Part shown: one piece after another, positions 13,024-37,002 of the stretch
Numbering within the stretch: position 1 is the first letter of the stretch
Layout of the letters: every line of letters starts with the position of its first letter
Source: Phoronis australis
Lineage: Eukaryota > Phoronida > Phoronidae
DNA: 64,000 nt
NCBI GenBank assembly: GCA_002633005.1
Contig: NMRA01000293.1
Coordinates: 207,198-271,197, forward strand
Direction of reading: 5' to 3'
Notes under the pieces: generated by a model
The model's database searches: none
What the model was told of the DNA's origin: nothing
Seen by the model: only the letters and a program-made list of their open reading frames with translations
Position numbers and translations under genes: made by a program

Positions 13024-16000
13024 GTAAAATACTACGGACGGCATGCAGGTAATGTCTGTGTGGACAAGGGCTACTGTTGTTTCCAATTACGACTAGTCTT
13101 TTAAAAAGTTCGTATTTTCCGGAGGTTGTTTGGCAAGAATAAACATCGCATAATGCCGTTAAATTAATTGTTTTATTAGATTAAATTGATCACAAATACC
13201 GCTACTCTTAGTGTTATTTGCTTTTGATGGCTCACGTGTTGTGTTGTTGGTCAGTCTGGTGACGGTGTTAATAACGCTAGTATTTGATGAAGCAATGACC
13301 TGTCTCTATCTTGGAAATTTTGTTTGCACGCGTCTGACTTATCTAACTAACGTCAGTACAATATTCGAACTAAGTTGCATGTCTTGAGATTCTGTAGGTT
13401 TTTCCATCAAAGTTATGTTTTAATCTAACCACTAACAAGTTCACTGAAGAAATTAACACTCGTTAACGGGTGGCCTTTGGTCAAAAGGTTTCACTGAAGC
13501 AGAAATAAGTCCCCATGACAACGCGTGCATGCCCGCCTCTTGGTTCAGCATTAACGTTGCGTTCAGACGGCAAGTCGTCCTGAAACGAGTTGACGTCAAG
13601 GTTTCTTGTGCCTTGTCAGTTAAGCGTCGAGTCAACATTTCTACCACTCGAGAAAAGCAAGGACTGTGATAAATAGTTGATTTCCTCTGCAGCAGAGAGG
13701 CGCAGTCCTGAGTGTAGGAGACCTTTGAGAAGAGCCAAATGTGCACGGGAACTTAGGTGTCACTCAACAGTTTTTCTTGCTTGCCTACAGTGCAACAAAT
13801 AGCATTCAAATTGCGTTACATTTGCTTTTATGACCACGGCAGACCTAGCCAGTCACTCCGAAAACGAGCAAAAATACATAAAATTGTAAATTTTTCAACC
13901 CAAAACGAATCGCATGCGGCTACTGGGCACCAGCAGATAACGCACTCAGAATGCCAAAACAATCTAGACTCCAAAAAACTGAGTACACAATGGATGTCGA
14001 TTAGACTTTTATTGCTTACCTGAAAAGACTGAAGTGTATCTGAATTTCCCGCCAAAACTTGCCTGGCCGACAGAAAGTGATAGCCGTCGGAGTGTTAATG
14101 AGCAGCCACGGTTACAAGAAAGTTAGGTAAAGGGGATAAGAAGCTGTGCATTTTTTCAAAAACAGGTGTAAAAACTAGAAAAGTGCCACTAGTAACCACC
14201 ACACTTACAATAAATCTCAAAATACCCAGCCAATCCAGCAGTTGCCATTTTTTTACGAAATTGGGGTAATTCAACTGTGGCTTGAAAGCTATTGAAAGCC
14301 ACCTAAAGTAGCCTTGCAAAATGACGGCCACTGAAGTGATTAGTCGGTGAGGTAGCAATGTTGAATTATGGGATTGTATATATAAATCATAAGATAGAAC
14401 TCGCCTCAAGTGTAAGGTAACGTCCTGTTGCCTACGGGCATAAATCCCAGGGGTTGGCGAATGATCGAGTGCTTGGCATGGCAAATATAGTAACTAAATG
14501 TAGGTTACTTAAGAGGCAAATTTGCTGATGTCTGGGGGATGGGGTGGAGAAAGAGGGTGGCTTTCAGGCAAAATGGTTGATGACGGGGGGAGGGTTGCAG
14601 AATTAGTGGCTATTTTGCTTTGCGTGACGTTTCCAGTTTTGAATTCCAACAACATACATGTAGAACAATGTGTATCAGTACAGTCACTATGCTTTTTGAA
14701 TATCGGTATTTGCTAAGAAAAGTGACCCCTCCCCCTCACCCGGTCGCTTCTTCTACAATTACATTATACCTATTTTCGGCTTAGGAGCTATAGGGGGTTG
14801 CGCGACAAAGTTGTTTTCTTGATCGTGTGGCAATGAGCCGGGTAAGTGCGGTACTTTTGAGGATGGGACGTAATTTTATTTTTTTACATTCCAAGCAGCC
14901 AAATAGTTACGTTTTTCATTTGTTCAGTCAAAGATGCTTTTTTATTAATTGAATTAACCGTCAGAGGTATATTAATTCTTCTTTATTTATACTCCGTCAT
15001 ATCGTGGATGAAAAGGAATCCTTTGGAGCCCGGCATTTTTCCATGATGCTTAACATAAAATTTAGACATCCTTAAAAACGAACAGGGGTCATCGTCAAGG
15101 TTAAGAAATCAAACATTTTAAGTGTTACATTAAAATGCTCCACCGGCGAAGTTGTCATAGTTTTTGCATTTAACGCTGTTTAACCTACGAAGTTGCTTCA
15201 GCCAGGGGCGGGATGGTGTTATAGTAATTTTGTGAATGCAGAATTACATTTCATTACCTGAGGTTACATTCTTCGAGTCATGCACGAGGAATGTGATTGG
15301 TTGAATATCCGAACCGCTACGAAGCTGTTCTCACTTAGCCGTTAACCTGGACGTGGCACCAAGGTGAAGCGTGCCTGACATGTGACATTGAGCGTTAACA
15401 GCTACATATAAAGTCAGGCGACCACCCGTCGCAAGGAAATACGCTTTCATATAGTGACATGTGAATGCATTTTACAGACATAAGTAGCTAGCCGAAATTC
15501 ATTCACGCTTTGGGTCAAATCTTAACATATCTTTGGAATTATCATTCAAACATTCTGGAAATTGACACGGAATATCGACGACAGTCGTTATAAATGTGAT
15601 GTTGCCAATGGTAATAATGATAATAACAACTGCAACAATAACAACAACAACAATGACAACAACGACAACAACAGCAGCAGCAAAAATAAAAAGAAGACGA
15701 GGACGAAGTAATAGTTCTAGTAACAGTAATGATAATTTTCACGTTGACGACGTTGATCATGACGACGATGACAATGACGTTGATAACGCTGATGATGGTT
15801 AAAATGAAAGCAGGGAATGTGCTCTCTTTCAGATACACACTGGTATGCAGCATTTATCCATATTTCCTGCGCAACCAAATGGACTTCCGCTCAGGTTTCC
15901 GACAATGGCCGACCAACTTAAAAAGGCTGGATATTCTACACACTTAATAGGAAAATGGCATCTTGGGTTTTACAGGAAGGAGTTCACACCTACTTACAGA

Positions 16001-19000
16001 GGATTTGATACATTTTATGGTAATAATTTACTTGTACACAGATTTGATAGACCAAGTTCATGAAACATGAACACAGAGTTGATTAATTACTAAGATGACT
16101 CTAAAATTGAACTTACTAACAAGCGACCCTTCTTCACCCCATTGGCGGATCTAGGATGTCGCGGAGGGCATCAAAAGATTCTCACCTTTGTACTACCCCC
16201 CCCGCCCCTTAAATCTGCCGATGTTCCCAGTCCAGACGAAAATGATGATCAATGTTAGAATAGTAAACAGCCCTTGGAGGTAAAATGTCCATTTATGATC
16301 CACAACAAATCAAGTAACGATAACTTCATTTTCTCACTTTCTCTAGGAAAGCTCACAGGTAGTGGCGACCATTTTGAGCACGAGCGATGCCACAGCTTTG
16401 AGGGGCCTGACGGCCTCGAAAAATTCTGTGGGCTGGATCTATGGGACAATGAGACCCCAATATGGAACGCCACAGGGCGGTATTCGACGGAGTTATTCAC
16501 CGAGCGAGCCTTACGGGTTATTAATAACCATGACAACAGCAAAGTACGCCTGTTAGATTATGTTTTCATACATAATTTCTTTTAAAAGGCTGCGATAGAT
16601 TCAGGGATTGAAAGCAGACACTTCTCTTTACCTTTCTCAACAGGGTGGGTTCCCTCCGGAAACACTTCATGTTCCGCCATATCGTGCCCAACATTATTCA
16701 TATATTTACTTACTCCTTTCGTCACCTTAATTAATTACCCACTATCTTGTTTCCACGTCCAGTCGCTTAGCCGAATACATGTCATAATATGCAGAAATAA
16801 CAACGTATCAGTCCTTTCCAAGCATAGATATCTAACGGACTATATGCACTACGTACCTTGACTATATCTTTCTTGTTGATTTCCCGAATGCACAGAGATA
16901 GCATCAGCTACATATGTATAAAAGCTCGATTTTTTCTAGCCCCTGTTTATGTTGTTGGCATTCCAAGCGCCGCACATACCACTACAAGTTCCCAAAAAGT
17001 ACGTTCGACCCTACTTTGATATCGAAGACAGGAAGAGACGTCTATACGCAGGTACTTTTGCTTTGTAATGACCAGAGACAAAACACAGCGATCTTGTATC
17101 GCATCATAGATACAGTGGCCATATTTTGAAAGATCTGAGAAAATACTTAACTTCGCTTGTGTGAACAGAGTACCTCGTGATACTCAGTCGTCGTCAGTCT
17201 GGGCACAAAAGTTATTTTGTTCAAACATTTTCCTACGGACAATGGTTCGGCTCTTCAGTTTTTATTTACACGTCATAGACAACAACCCATATTCCCCACA
17301 ATCCTTTCATCTTATTTACTGTGGTGCTTTATCATACTCTTCTGCAAAACAGATTCCGATATTTTAATGATTTGACATTCTCAGGCTTCGTCACCATTAT
17401 TCATGGAAGCAGAAATCATTCTGAGTATTACTACGTCATGTACTTAACGGTTAGCGCTGACCCACGTGTCTAGAGAGCGGAAATGAATGGTGCCGGAATC
17501 TATGCACCGGTTTGTGGTAGTGCAGAACTTTGATCGTTTAGTCAAGATAAACAGCAACTATTAACAATGTAGCCCTGTAAAAATAATTTGAGTTACGCTA
17601 TTGACGATGTTTTGGCAATTAAAGCCGCGAGTTAATAACCGTGTGTTTTCAATGTTTTGCTTTAACATTTTTGTAACAAGTTTTGCTCAATAAAATTCGC
17701 AGGTATGATAGCGTCCTTAGACGAGGCTGTAGGTGCCATTTATGACGCCCTGTGGAGAAAATATTTATACCAGAACAGCGTTATCGTGTTTTCTACAGGT
17801 AAGGTTTTTACTAATATCAGCACGCCCGGAAAGTCAGGTCTGCTTACTGAATACCTGGAACCTTGCTTACAAATGTGTTTCATAGAGCGTGACTTCCCAA
17901 GGTTGCGGCTATAAAATTCCCTTCCATCACAAGAAATTCTTTTGATTTTGACCATTTACCCTTATGAAATTGGTTTCGAATCGTTCCTTAGACCAGTTGG
18001 AGGTGATACCTGAGTTTCGAATGAACTAACCATTCGGTATAGCTTGAAATCAGGATCTAGAAGATGGCTCGTCATGGCGCGTCATTTTGTGCGCAGATGC
18101 TCTCAATAACGAACTGGTAGTTCTTTGCAAATCCAGAAATTTCTTTTCATCTGAATATGGAGAATTGAGATCAAATTTATAGCGGTAAATATTCTAAATC
18201 ATATGTTTGCTTCTTGGTCTGAACGCTGGTTTATATCCGCGCTAACCACCCGATCCATCTGGCCTGCCTCCGGCGATTTCGATATCAAAACCACCTCCTA
18301 TCAAACAACTCCTACGAAACAGAACGGGTCCCAGTGGTTTCTGATACCATGAAGATCACACAATTAGTTTTTGCAGAAGAATGAAGTCAACGCAGCAAGT
18401 TGGACTTCAAAAATTGTCGTTTCATGTCCTGAAGGTAACTTGACTGAATCACTAGATGGTGCTATTAGATGGTGCTTATTGCAGCTTTAAATTTCTTTGC
18501 TCGAGCCCTAATTTGAACCATACGCAACAGAACAGGTTGAAAAGAAAATGCGCTCACCCGCATCATTTAAAACATCACTGTCTTAAAAATATGGTTAGAA
18601 ATATTTAAAAGGTAGGAAACATGGAACTGGTTATCACGCCGACTGTAAGTAGTGATCATCATTTATAACTGCGAGGAAATATACTTTTATTTTCTAAATG
18701 ATCAGCTACTGCCTTTTATTCAAAAATAATTTCTGGCAGTCAAAAGGGGCAAAACCCCCACGCTTTTTCATAGTGTTAAAGGTCAATTTTTTATTTAGGC
18801 CTATTACAGTTGTAAAATCGGTCTCATCTTGTTCCTTTAGCAGCCTAAAGGGGGAGTGTGACCAAGAACAAGTGACGATTCGTTATAGCTTCAAACCAAA
18901 CTCAGTTGTGTTGCTTGTAACGGTGGACTAGTTTCACTCGGCCAATCAGTATGGTCGTCTGGGGGGATTCCAGACGTTTTATCGTCACCAATTTATAATT

Positions 19001-22000
19001 CAAAAAAGGATAAGAATGCAGTGATGGTGCTTTTGCAGAACAAATGTGAAGTATACCTGTGAACAAGAAAGTTTTTGACGCCAAAATATGGTTGATAGCT
19101 ACTTTATAACAAGGTACATGAAATTAACGTAAGCAAAATAGGGTCATACAGTCATTTTTGACGGAGAAAAATGATTTGAATTAAGCAAGAGAAAGGAAAA
19201 GAAAAATGCCATCTTTTTAAAGGCAGTAAATCTCTGCCAAACATTTTCCCAGTCAGGTTCAACAAGACTGCATTGGTCCCGTTTATGTTACTTTTATTAT
19301 GACGCAAACAAATACTGTTAACAAAAACATTTGACATCAATGAGGCAGAATTTGGTTTAAAGTATCCGACAATTTACTGGCCATTGTAAAACAACGATCG
19401 AGCCAGTTTATTCCCATTCTTTACGCCATTGTTTCCATCTTCATTTCAGACAACGGCGGCTCAGGCTATCAGGGTGCCAGTAACTGGCCGCTCAGAGGCG
19501 GGAAAGGCACATTTTGGGAAGGAGGGGTTAGAGGTGTTGGCTTCGTTAACAGTCCCCTAATAGAAAAACCCGCTAGAGAGTCACGTGGCCTGATGCACAT
19601 TTCTGATTGGTTCCCAACGTTGGTGACCCTTGGCGGTGGAGCTGTGAAAGGAATCGGAAAACTGGACGGTTTTGATATGTGGGGAGCTATCAGGTAGTTT
19701 AAATTTTCCAGTGTATTTCGTATGATTATTGTCTCGTGTACTAGAAAAACGACACAATGTTGGTTATCAAAAACCGGCATAGGCAACTGAACTTTGCTCA
19801 TTTTCGCGAAGACGTAGAGAGGTTACCAAGTACCTGCGTTCCTGAAGTTTCTTTTGCCTCACAAACAAACCAAAAGTGTGCTTTAGTAGTGTCCTCCTTT
19901 AACATAATCAACCAGTCATTCTCCAATTTCAGTCGAGGTGAGCACAGTCCAAGAAAAGAAATTTTGCACAACATTGATCCTCTAAAGAAACCATTTGGTA
20001 CCTCGAAGTTCAAGAACACGTTTGATACCTCAATGCGTGCCGCCATTCGTGTTGGAGATATGAAGCTAATCACAGGAGATCCCGGTAGGTGTCCTCTTGA
20101 CCATACCTTCGAATATGGCCTGATGGGAAAGCCATCATTTTCATTGAAAAGGTTACTAAAATCCTATTTTGACTATGAACGGATATCAAAACCAACTTAA
20201 CAGTTAATTCGTTAAAACAAAACAATGCGCTTTAGACCTTCGCCAATCCGTCGAAGTTTGATTCAAGTTCAACGACGTCTTAAAATATATATACTAAATC
20301 GCCAAGTGCTAACGCTACGAGCGAATTATTGCATGAATGTGGAGACAGGTCGCGCCCCTCCAACCCGCACCGATCCATTTTGTGTCACAGTGAAGACGGA
20401 GCTTTATTTGAACAAATGGTTTTATTTTCCCGGACGTGTACTAATCGTAGCAGGTGACAAGCAATAACATGGTTTACTCTTTAAAACTACTGAAAACCCA
20501 ACTTCTACCAAAACGCAAACTTTTAATTTTAGATCACTTACTGTCATAATACTGACCTCAAATCCTTTCTTATTAACATTTTGAGAGGAATTCTTGGTTT
20601 GGGAAGAATTGGCAGTTTCTGATTGCTTGAGATGGGACTCATTTAGTTGGTTGGTCATATTATACATGCAAGGTCTCGAGCACTAACTGTCACTTGTTCC
20701 CATTTTTGACTCCCCAACTGATTAAGGAACAGCACGAGACCAGCTTTACTGTGATAAGTGGTCTTAGTTGCTTTAACAATAAGTATATATTTTCTGAAAG
20801 TAGAAATCCTATAGACTATGATTTTTAATTTCATACTTATCGGTCACTAATTGGGTCAGTGACCATGTTTTAGCACAACTTAGCAGAGAATTATGGCAAA
20901 ATCATTGCAAAACAGCCGTCTCTATAAAAATTTTATTCGATATATTCAAGATGAAATCTGAATCATTTTGTTTTCGTTTTGCACAATCCTTGATTTTAAC
21001 AACATAAAGGTCCAATTTTCATAAACTTCAGGCAAAAGTGGAACATTTTAAAAACAATTCCTAATGTTTTGGAGTACAGTGTATTTAAACGCAGTATGTG
21101 AAAGTTTGTTATGAATCCGATCAATTATTTCTGAGACACAACGTTCCGAAATTAGCCATATTTGGACATTTTCTAATGTTCTTTATGTCTGCGTTCAATA
21201 TTTGTATCACGTTTGTTTTCACCATTAGGCTTTGCTGAACGTTTGTTCCCCTTCCTCAGAAAATGGACGAACTGGTGTCAAGGTGTGATCTTGTTCTCGA
21301 ACAATTCGCGTTTACACCGACGCACTTTCCCCAGAATCACTGTACATGGCCTTGTAATACTTCATTGATACACCTTACAATGTCTTTCAATGCAGTCTTC
21401 TTAGAAAAGAGGGTGCTTTGAATTCAATAATTGCCAAATACGCTTCTACGAAATGAATAATTGCCAAATACGCTTCTACGAAATGGATAATTGCCAAATA
21501 CGCTTCTACTTAAAAAATCTTTAACTTTTAAATAATCATTTCAGTTTCAAAGTCACTGGACATTGTTTGACCGATGTCGTCTCTGATGCACTCAGTCAGC
21601 CGTCGTTTGACGGTCTCATGTATAGATATCGTTTTAGGCAAAAGTAGCTGGATTCCACCGGCTCACCTGGGGCACTTGACAGATGTATTGTTCTACCGTC
21701 CACCTCGAAACAAAAATGTTTGGCTATTTAACATTACCGACGACCCCGTGGAGGAATTAGATTTAACTGACGAGTATCCACGCTACGTCAAACAGTTACT
21801 TTGGAAGTTGAAGAAATACTACGAGAACTCCATCCCTCCGAGATTTCCACGTGGTGACGTCATGGCCAATCCAGTTTATCAAGATGGCGTATGGGGCCCA
21901 TGGATTGTAAAGAAGAATGTCAAATTTCCTCGAAAATACGTTCTTAGTAGCAAGAAACGGAAGGAGACTGTGTCGGTTTTTGAAAGAGCATGGAATTCGT

Positions 22001-22134
22001 TCTATGACAGTGCTATGAATTTTGCTACAAGAAAACTGAAGCAAAAACTCGAAAAGATATTCCGAGACACGATTGAAGGCTCCGGAGAAACAAGTTATGG
22101 CGAAAAAGTGTTCAATCCGGTTCACATAATTTGA
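12766..22134 (+). CDS. Arylsulfatase, ARSB/ARSI/ARSJ type (580 aa, 8 exons)
   Basis: Exons: 12766-13023, 15833-16019, 16347-16543, 16940-17051, 17703-17798, 19450-19693, 19933-20084, 21638-22134; all phases agree. The product would hydrolyse sulfate esters, probably of sulfated glycans, in lysosomes or the extracellular space. Residues 1-24 look like a signal peptide. The sulfatase signature CTPSR starts at Cys73, the residue converted to formylglycine. Other expected active-site residues are present: Asp35-Asp36, Lys127 and His129 (GKWHLG), His226 (APHIPLQVP), Asp284-Asn285 (STDNGG) and Lys302. N-glycosylation sequons include NAT and NIT. The canonical end WGPW is followed by a 76-residue Lys/Arg-rich tail, as ARSI/ARSJ proteins also have. 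Exon 3 uses a weak donor, GTACGC. A UTR intron may end at TTTTTGTAG (12669). The B, I and J classes cannot be separated by eye. Confidence 0.93.
15600..15800. repeat. Trinucleotide-rich tract just before sulfatase exon 2
   Basis: ACA/ACG/GAC/GAT triplets (AACAACAACAATGAC..., later GACGACGATGACAATGACG) fill about 200 bp and end about 30 bp before the acceptor at 15831-15832. They create long artificial open frames on both strands. I treat them as simple sequence. Confidence 0.75.
16137..16225. repeat. Short dispersed element, copy 2
   Basis: Related to 4113-4215. The ends CATTGGCGGATCTAGG and CCTTAAATCTGCCGATG are rough inverted repeats, with a C-rich run inside. It lies in sulfatase intron 2. 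Confidence 0.45.
20780..21185 (+). repeat. Dispersed repeat, copy 1 (related to 55985-56385)
   Basis: Several blocks recur in the same order at both sites: ATATTTTCTGAAAGTAGAAA near the start, CAAGATGAAAT in the middle, and ATTTCTGAGA...GTTCC then TAGCCAT near the end. The copy lies in sulfatase intron 7. The family is unknown and no coding capacity is visible. Confidence 0.5.
21425..21509. repeat. Three tandem copies of a 30-bp unit
   Basis: The unit AATTGCCAAATACGCTTCTA plus a short spacer occurs three times with almost no change, about 130 bp before the acceptor of the last sulfatase exon. It looks like a young tandem duplication. Confidence 0.8.
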
Positions 22135-22835
22135 ATATGTAGGTTATTTGAGAAATTACAAGGGGTGAACAAGATTTATCAAAGTAAACTGCCGCATTAT
22201 CTCACGAAAGGAAAAATGTTTTGAACAGTGAAACATTTTCTGTGAGAGCCGATTTCAGTTATTGTCGATCAAGAATCGACATGTTATTGAGAATACTTTG
22301 TTCGCTTTACTGTCCTTAGAAATACTACGAGAACTCCATCCCTCCGAGATTTCCACGTGGTGACGTCATGGACAATCCAGTTTATCAAGATGGCGTATGG
22401 GACCCATGGATCGTAAAGAAGAATGTCAAATTTCCTCGAAAGTATGTCTTAAGTAGCAAGAAACGGAAAGAGGCTGTGTCGTTTTTTGACTAAAGAGCAT
22501 AGAATTCGTTCTATGACAGTGCTATGGATTTTGCTACAAGAAAATTGAAGCAAAAACTCGAAAAGATATTCCGAGACACGATTGAAGGTTCCGCAGAAAC
22601 AAGTTATGGCGAAAAAAGTGTTCAATGCGGTTCACATAATTTGAATATGTAGGTTATTTGAGAAATTACAAGGGGTGAACAAGATTTATTAAAGTAAACT
22701 GTACGCATTATCTCACGAAAGGAAAAATGTTTTGAACAGTGAAACATTTTCTGTAAGAGCCGATTTCAATTATTGTTGATCAAGAATCGACATTTATGTT
22801 ATTGTGAATACTTTGTTCACTTTACTGTCCTTAGA
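21812..22835 (+). repeat. 506-bp tandem duplication of sulfatase exon 8 end and 3' UTR
   Basis: The segment 21812-22317 (second half of the last coding exon plus 183 bp after the stop) is repeated almost exactly at 22318-22835. Both copies start AGAAATACTACGAGAACTCC and end TTTACTGTCCTTAGA. The few substitutions and small indels suggest a recent event. The first copy keeps the reading frame and so is the functional one. Confidence 0.92.
22318..22640 (+). pseudogene. Duplicated sulfatase C-terminal segment, broken
   Basis: This is the second copy of the C-terminal coding part. It opens in the same frame, but WGPW has become WDPW, and the frame stops near 22493 after a small change in the basic tail. 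It has no splice acceptor of its own, so it would be transcribed as 3' UTR of the sulfatase if the signal at 22867 is used. Confidence 0.8.
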
Positions 22836-22866
22836 ATGCGTGTTTAATTACATCTTTTTACCCCAA

Positions 22867-22872
22867 AATAAA
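22867..22872 (+). terminator. Candidate polyadenylation signal of the sulfatase gene
   Basis: AATAAA lies 32 bp after the end of the tandem duplication and 733 bp after the sulfatase stop codon. I found none closer. It fits an ancestral 3' UTR lengthened by the 506-bp duplication. Confidence 0.45.
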
Positions 22873-22970
22873 AGCAAAAGCTTAGTCTGTCACAACATGC
22901 GTCGTTGTTTTGTTGATTTCAAACTAAATATGAACACGATCCGTACATTCACGAACACACAGTGCATTAC

Positions 22971-23525
22971 AATGAATGTTTTCAGTCATCCAGTTGGGTC
23001 ATAGTATAAGAATCAATAAATCTATTACTGGACTTACGGTACGTGGAGATGGCTACGTGGCTACGTCAAATGTGGTGTATGGCATTTCATGATCGGAACC
23101 GGGGTGTGGAGCAGCATACATTGGGGAAACCAAACAAGCCCTGAAAAGTCGTTTCAACCAGCATCGGAGGTCCAGTTATGGGGACTGCTATGATTCTGCA
23201 GTTTTTACTCACATGGCTTCCACACACCACTCTTTCGCCATGGAAGATGTGAAGATCCTGGATAGAGAAGAAAATTGGTTTCGGAGAGGGTCAAAGAAGC
23301 TATCTACGAGAGAATGGAGAATCCTAGCCTCAATAGACAGGGGGGCTGCGGTTTCACTTACCTAGGACATGGGATATGGCGCTGAAGAGAATCCCGCGGA
23401 AACTGTACGACAGATCACATGACAAGTCACGTGACAACTCAGTGGCCTGATGAAGTCCTCGAGAGGAGGACGCAACGTAGCCATCTCCACGTACCGTAAG
23501 TCCAGTAATAGATTTATTGATTATT
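22971..23525 (+). mobile_element. Penelope-like element fragment A1 with GIY-YIG remnant
   Basis: A 14-bp direct repeat, ACACAGTGCATTAC, flanks the insertion (22957-22970 and 23526-23539). The ends are inverted copies of one arm: ATAAATCTATTACTGGACTT at left and its reverse complement at right. Between them a plus-strand frame (about 23100-23365) encodes a GIY-YIG endonuclease remnant with AYIGETKQALKSRF, then ILDREENWF; a one-base shift near 23285 moves the rest (VKEAIYERMENPSLNRQGG) to the next frame. This domain order is typical of the C-terminus of Penelope-like retroelements. The reverse transcriptase is missing, so the copy is dead. Confidence 0.8.
23442..23484 (+). ncRNA. Hammerhead-like motif in element A1
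   Basis: GTGGC is followed by the core CTGATGA, a 6-bp stem (GTCCTC/GAGGAC), GCAACGTA, then GCCAT, which pairs with the opening GTGGC (one G-U). Penelope-like elements are known to carry hammerhead ribozymes in their terminal repeats. Here the usual GAAAC is GCAAC, so an invariant A (position 13) is C. Catalysis is therefore doubtful. Confidence 0.45.
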
Positions 23526-23539
23526 ATACACAGTGCATT

Positions 23540-36129
<12,590 letters not shown>

Positions 36130-36135
36130 AATAAA
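36130..36135 (+). terminator. Candidate polyadenylation signal of GALE copy 1
   Basis: AATAAA starts immediately after the TAA stop. It may be too close for efficient use, and I see no other AATAAA before the next gene's putative promoter. Confidence 0.3.
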
Positions 36136-36889
36136 TTGGCGCGCGCAGCATGGAAAACACGCCCGAGTTGAGTCAGTGTTACTCACTAAGCCAGGGAACT
36201 GTTCTATCCATACAACAAAAGAGACTAATGACCGACTGCTACTCATAATCAGAAGCATTTACCTTGAATTTTTTACTTTTCTGTTTTTCGAGTACTTGTG
36301 GAGGTATTGAAACCTTTTAAGGTCATAAAAGAATGCGACTATACAGTGTATATAAGAAGGATTACGGCCATTTTTCGTTTTGACTAACTTGTCATTTTAG
36401 GACTGTCTGTTCAACGTTTAGTTTCCAAGTCTCGGTTGCATGTTGTCAGGTTGCTAGTACGTATACAACCCCGACCATTAGGCCGCGGCCGGCCTGAATA
36501 TCGTATCGAGTATTTTGCATGCATAAATATAGCTTATGAACTATCTGGACCAAGCAGAAGGGAGTATACTGTAGGAAATAAAAAGGTGTAGGGCCCGAGT
36601 TATCGAAAAACAAACATTGAATGTTATTAATATTCGGCAGTAGGCTAAGCCGCCGGGTCAAAGCTTTTTCTCGCCCTGTGCTGCAAAGATTACTTCAAAG
36701 TCTTTCATTAAAAACAAAAAAATAGGACTTTGACTCAATTAAAAAGCCCGGTGTCGAAAATTTTGTGAAATAATAGATTACATAACAGTTTCCAACCAGC
36801 AAATTCATGAGGCAATGCGACTGAATTTGAGTTTATAAGTTACATTGTCTCGGCTTCGCTTGTGTGGTTGCTCAGATTCAAATCCCTAA

Positions 36890-37002
36890 TAGATGGCGCT
36901 ATTATGATGGCAACGCGCAGAGGAGACTGGGTAATTTACACGTAGTGCCGTTCACTTCCGGTTTAATTTGACAGTTTTAGTGAGGTGCCGCTAGTGAAAA
37001 CG
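36890..37002 (+). promoter_or_regulatory. Putative promoter and non-coding first exon of GALE copy 2
   Basis: A short GC-richer segment carries TAGATGGCGC (36891), GATGGCAACGCGC and an ETS-type CACTTCCGG (36954-36962), as in TATA-less housekeeping promoters. It is followed by GTGAAAACG|GTGAGTAC, a good splice donor at 37003. The first coding exon of copy 2 has an acceptor 13 nt before its ATG (TTTACAG, 42105), so an upstream non-coding exon must exist; this is the best candidate I see. CpG frequency drops sharply downstream. No transcript evidence is available. Confidence 0.4.

Noticed and set aside
14095-14484. Open frame of 129 codons, minus strand, in sulfatase intron 1
   Set aside because: Hydrophobic but without motif or splice support; probably chance.
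15542-15853. Cysteine-rich or Thr/Asp-rich open frames on both strands
   Set aside because: They are translations of a trinucleotide-repeat tract.
22318-22640. A second sulfatase gene
   Set aside because: It is a tandem copy of the last exon's end only, with a premature stop and no upstream exons.
22971-23525. DNA transposon (MITE) because of the terminal inverted repeats
   Set aside because: A GIY-YIG endonuclease remnant and long direct flanks (14 and 11 bp in the two copies) fit a Penelope-like retroelement with inverted pseudo-LTRs better.
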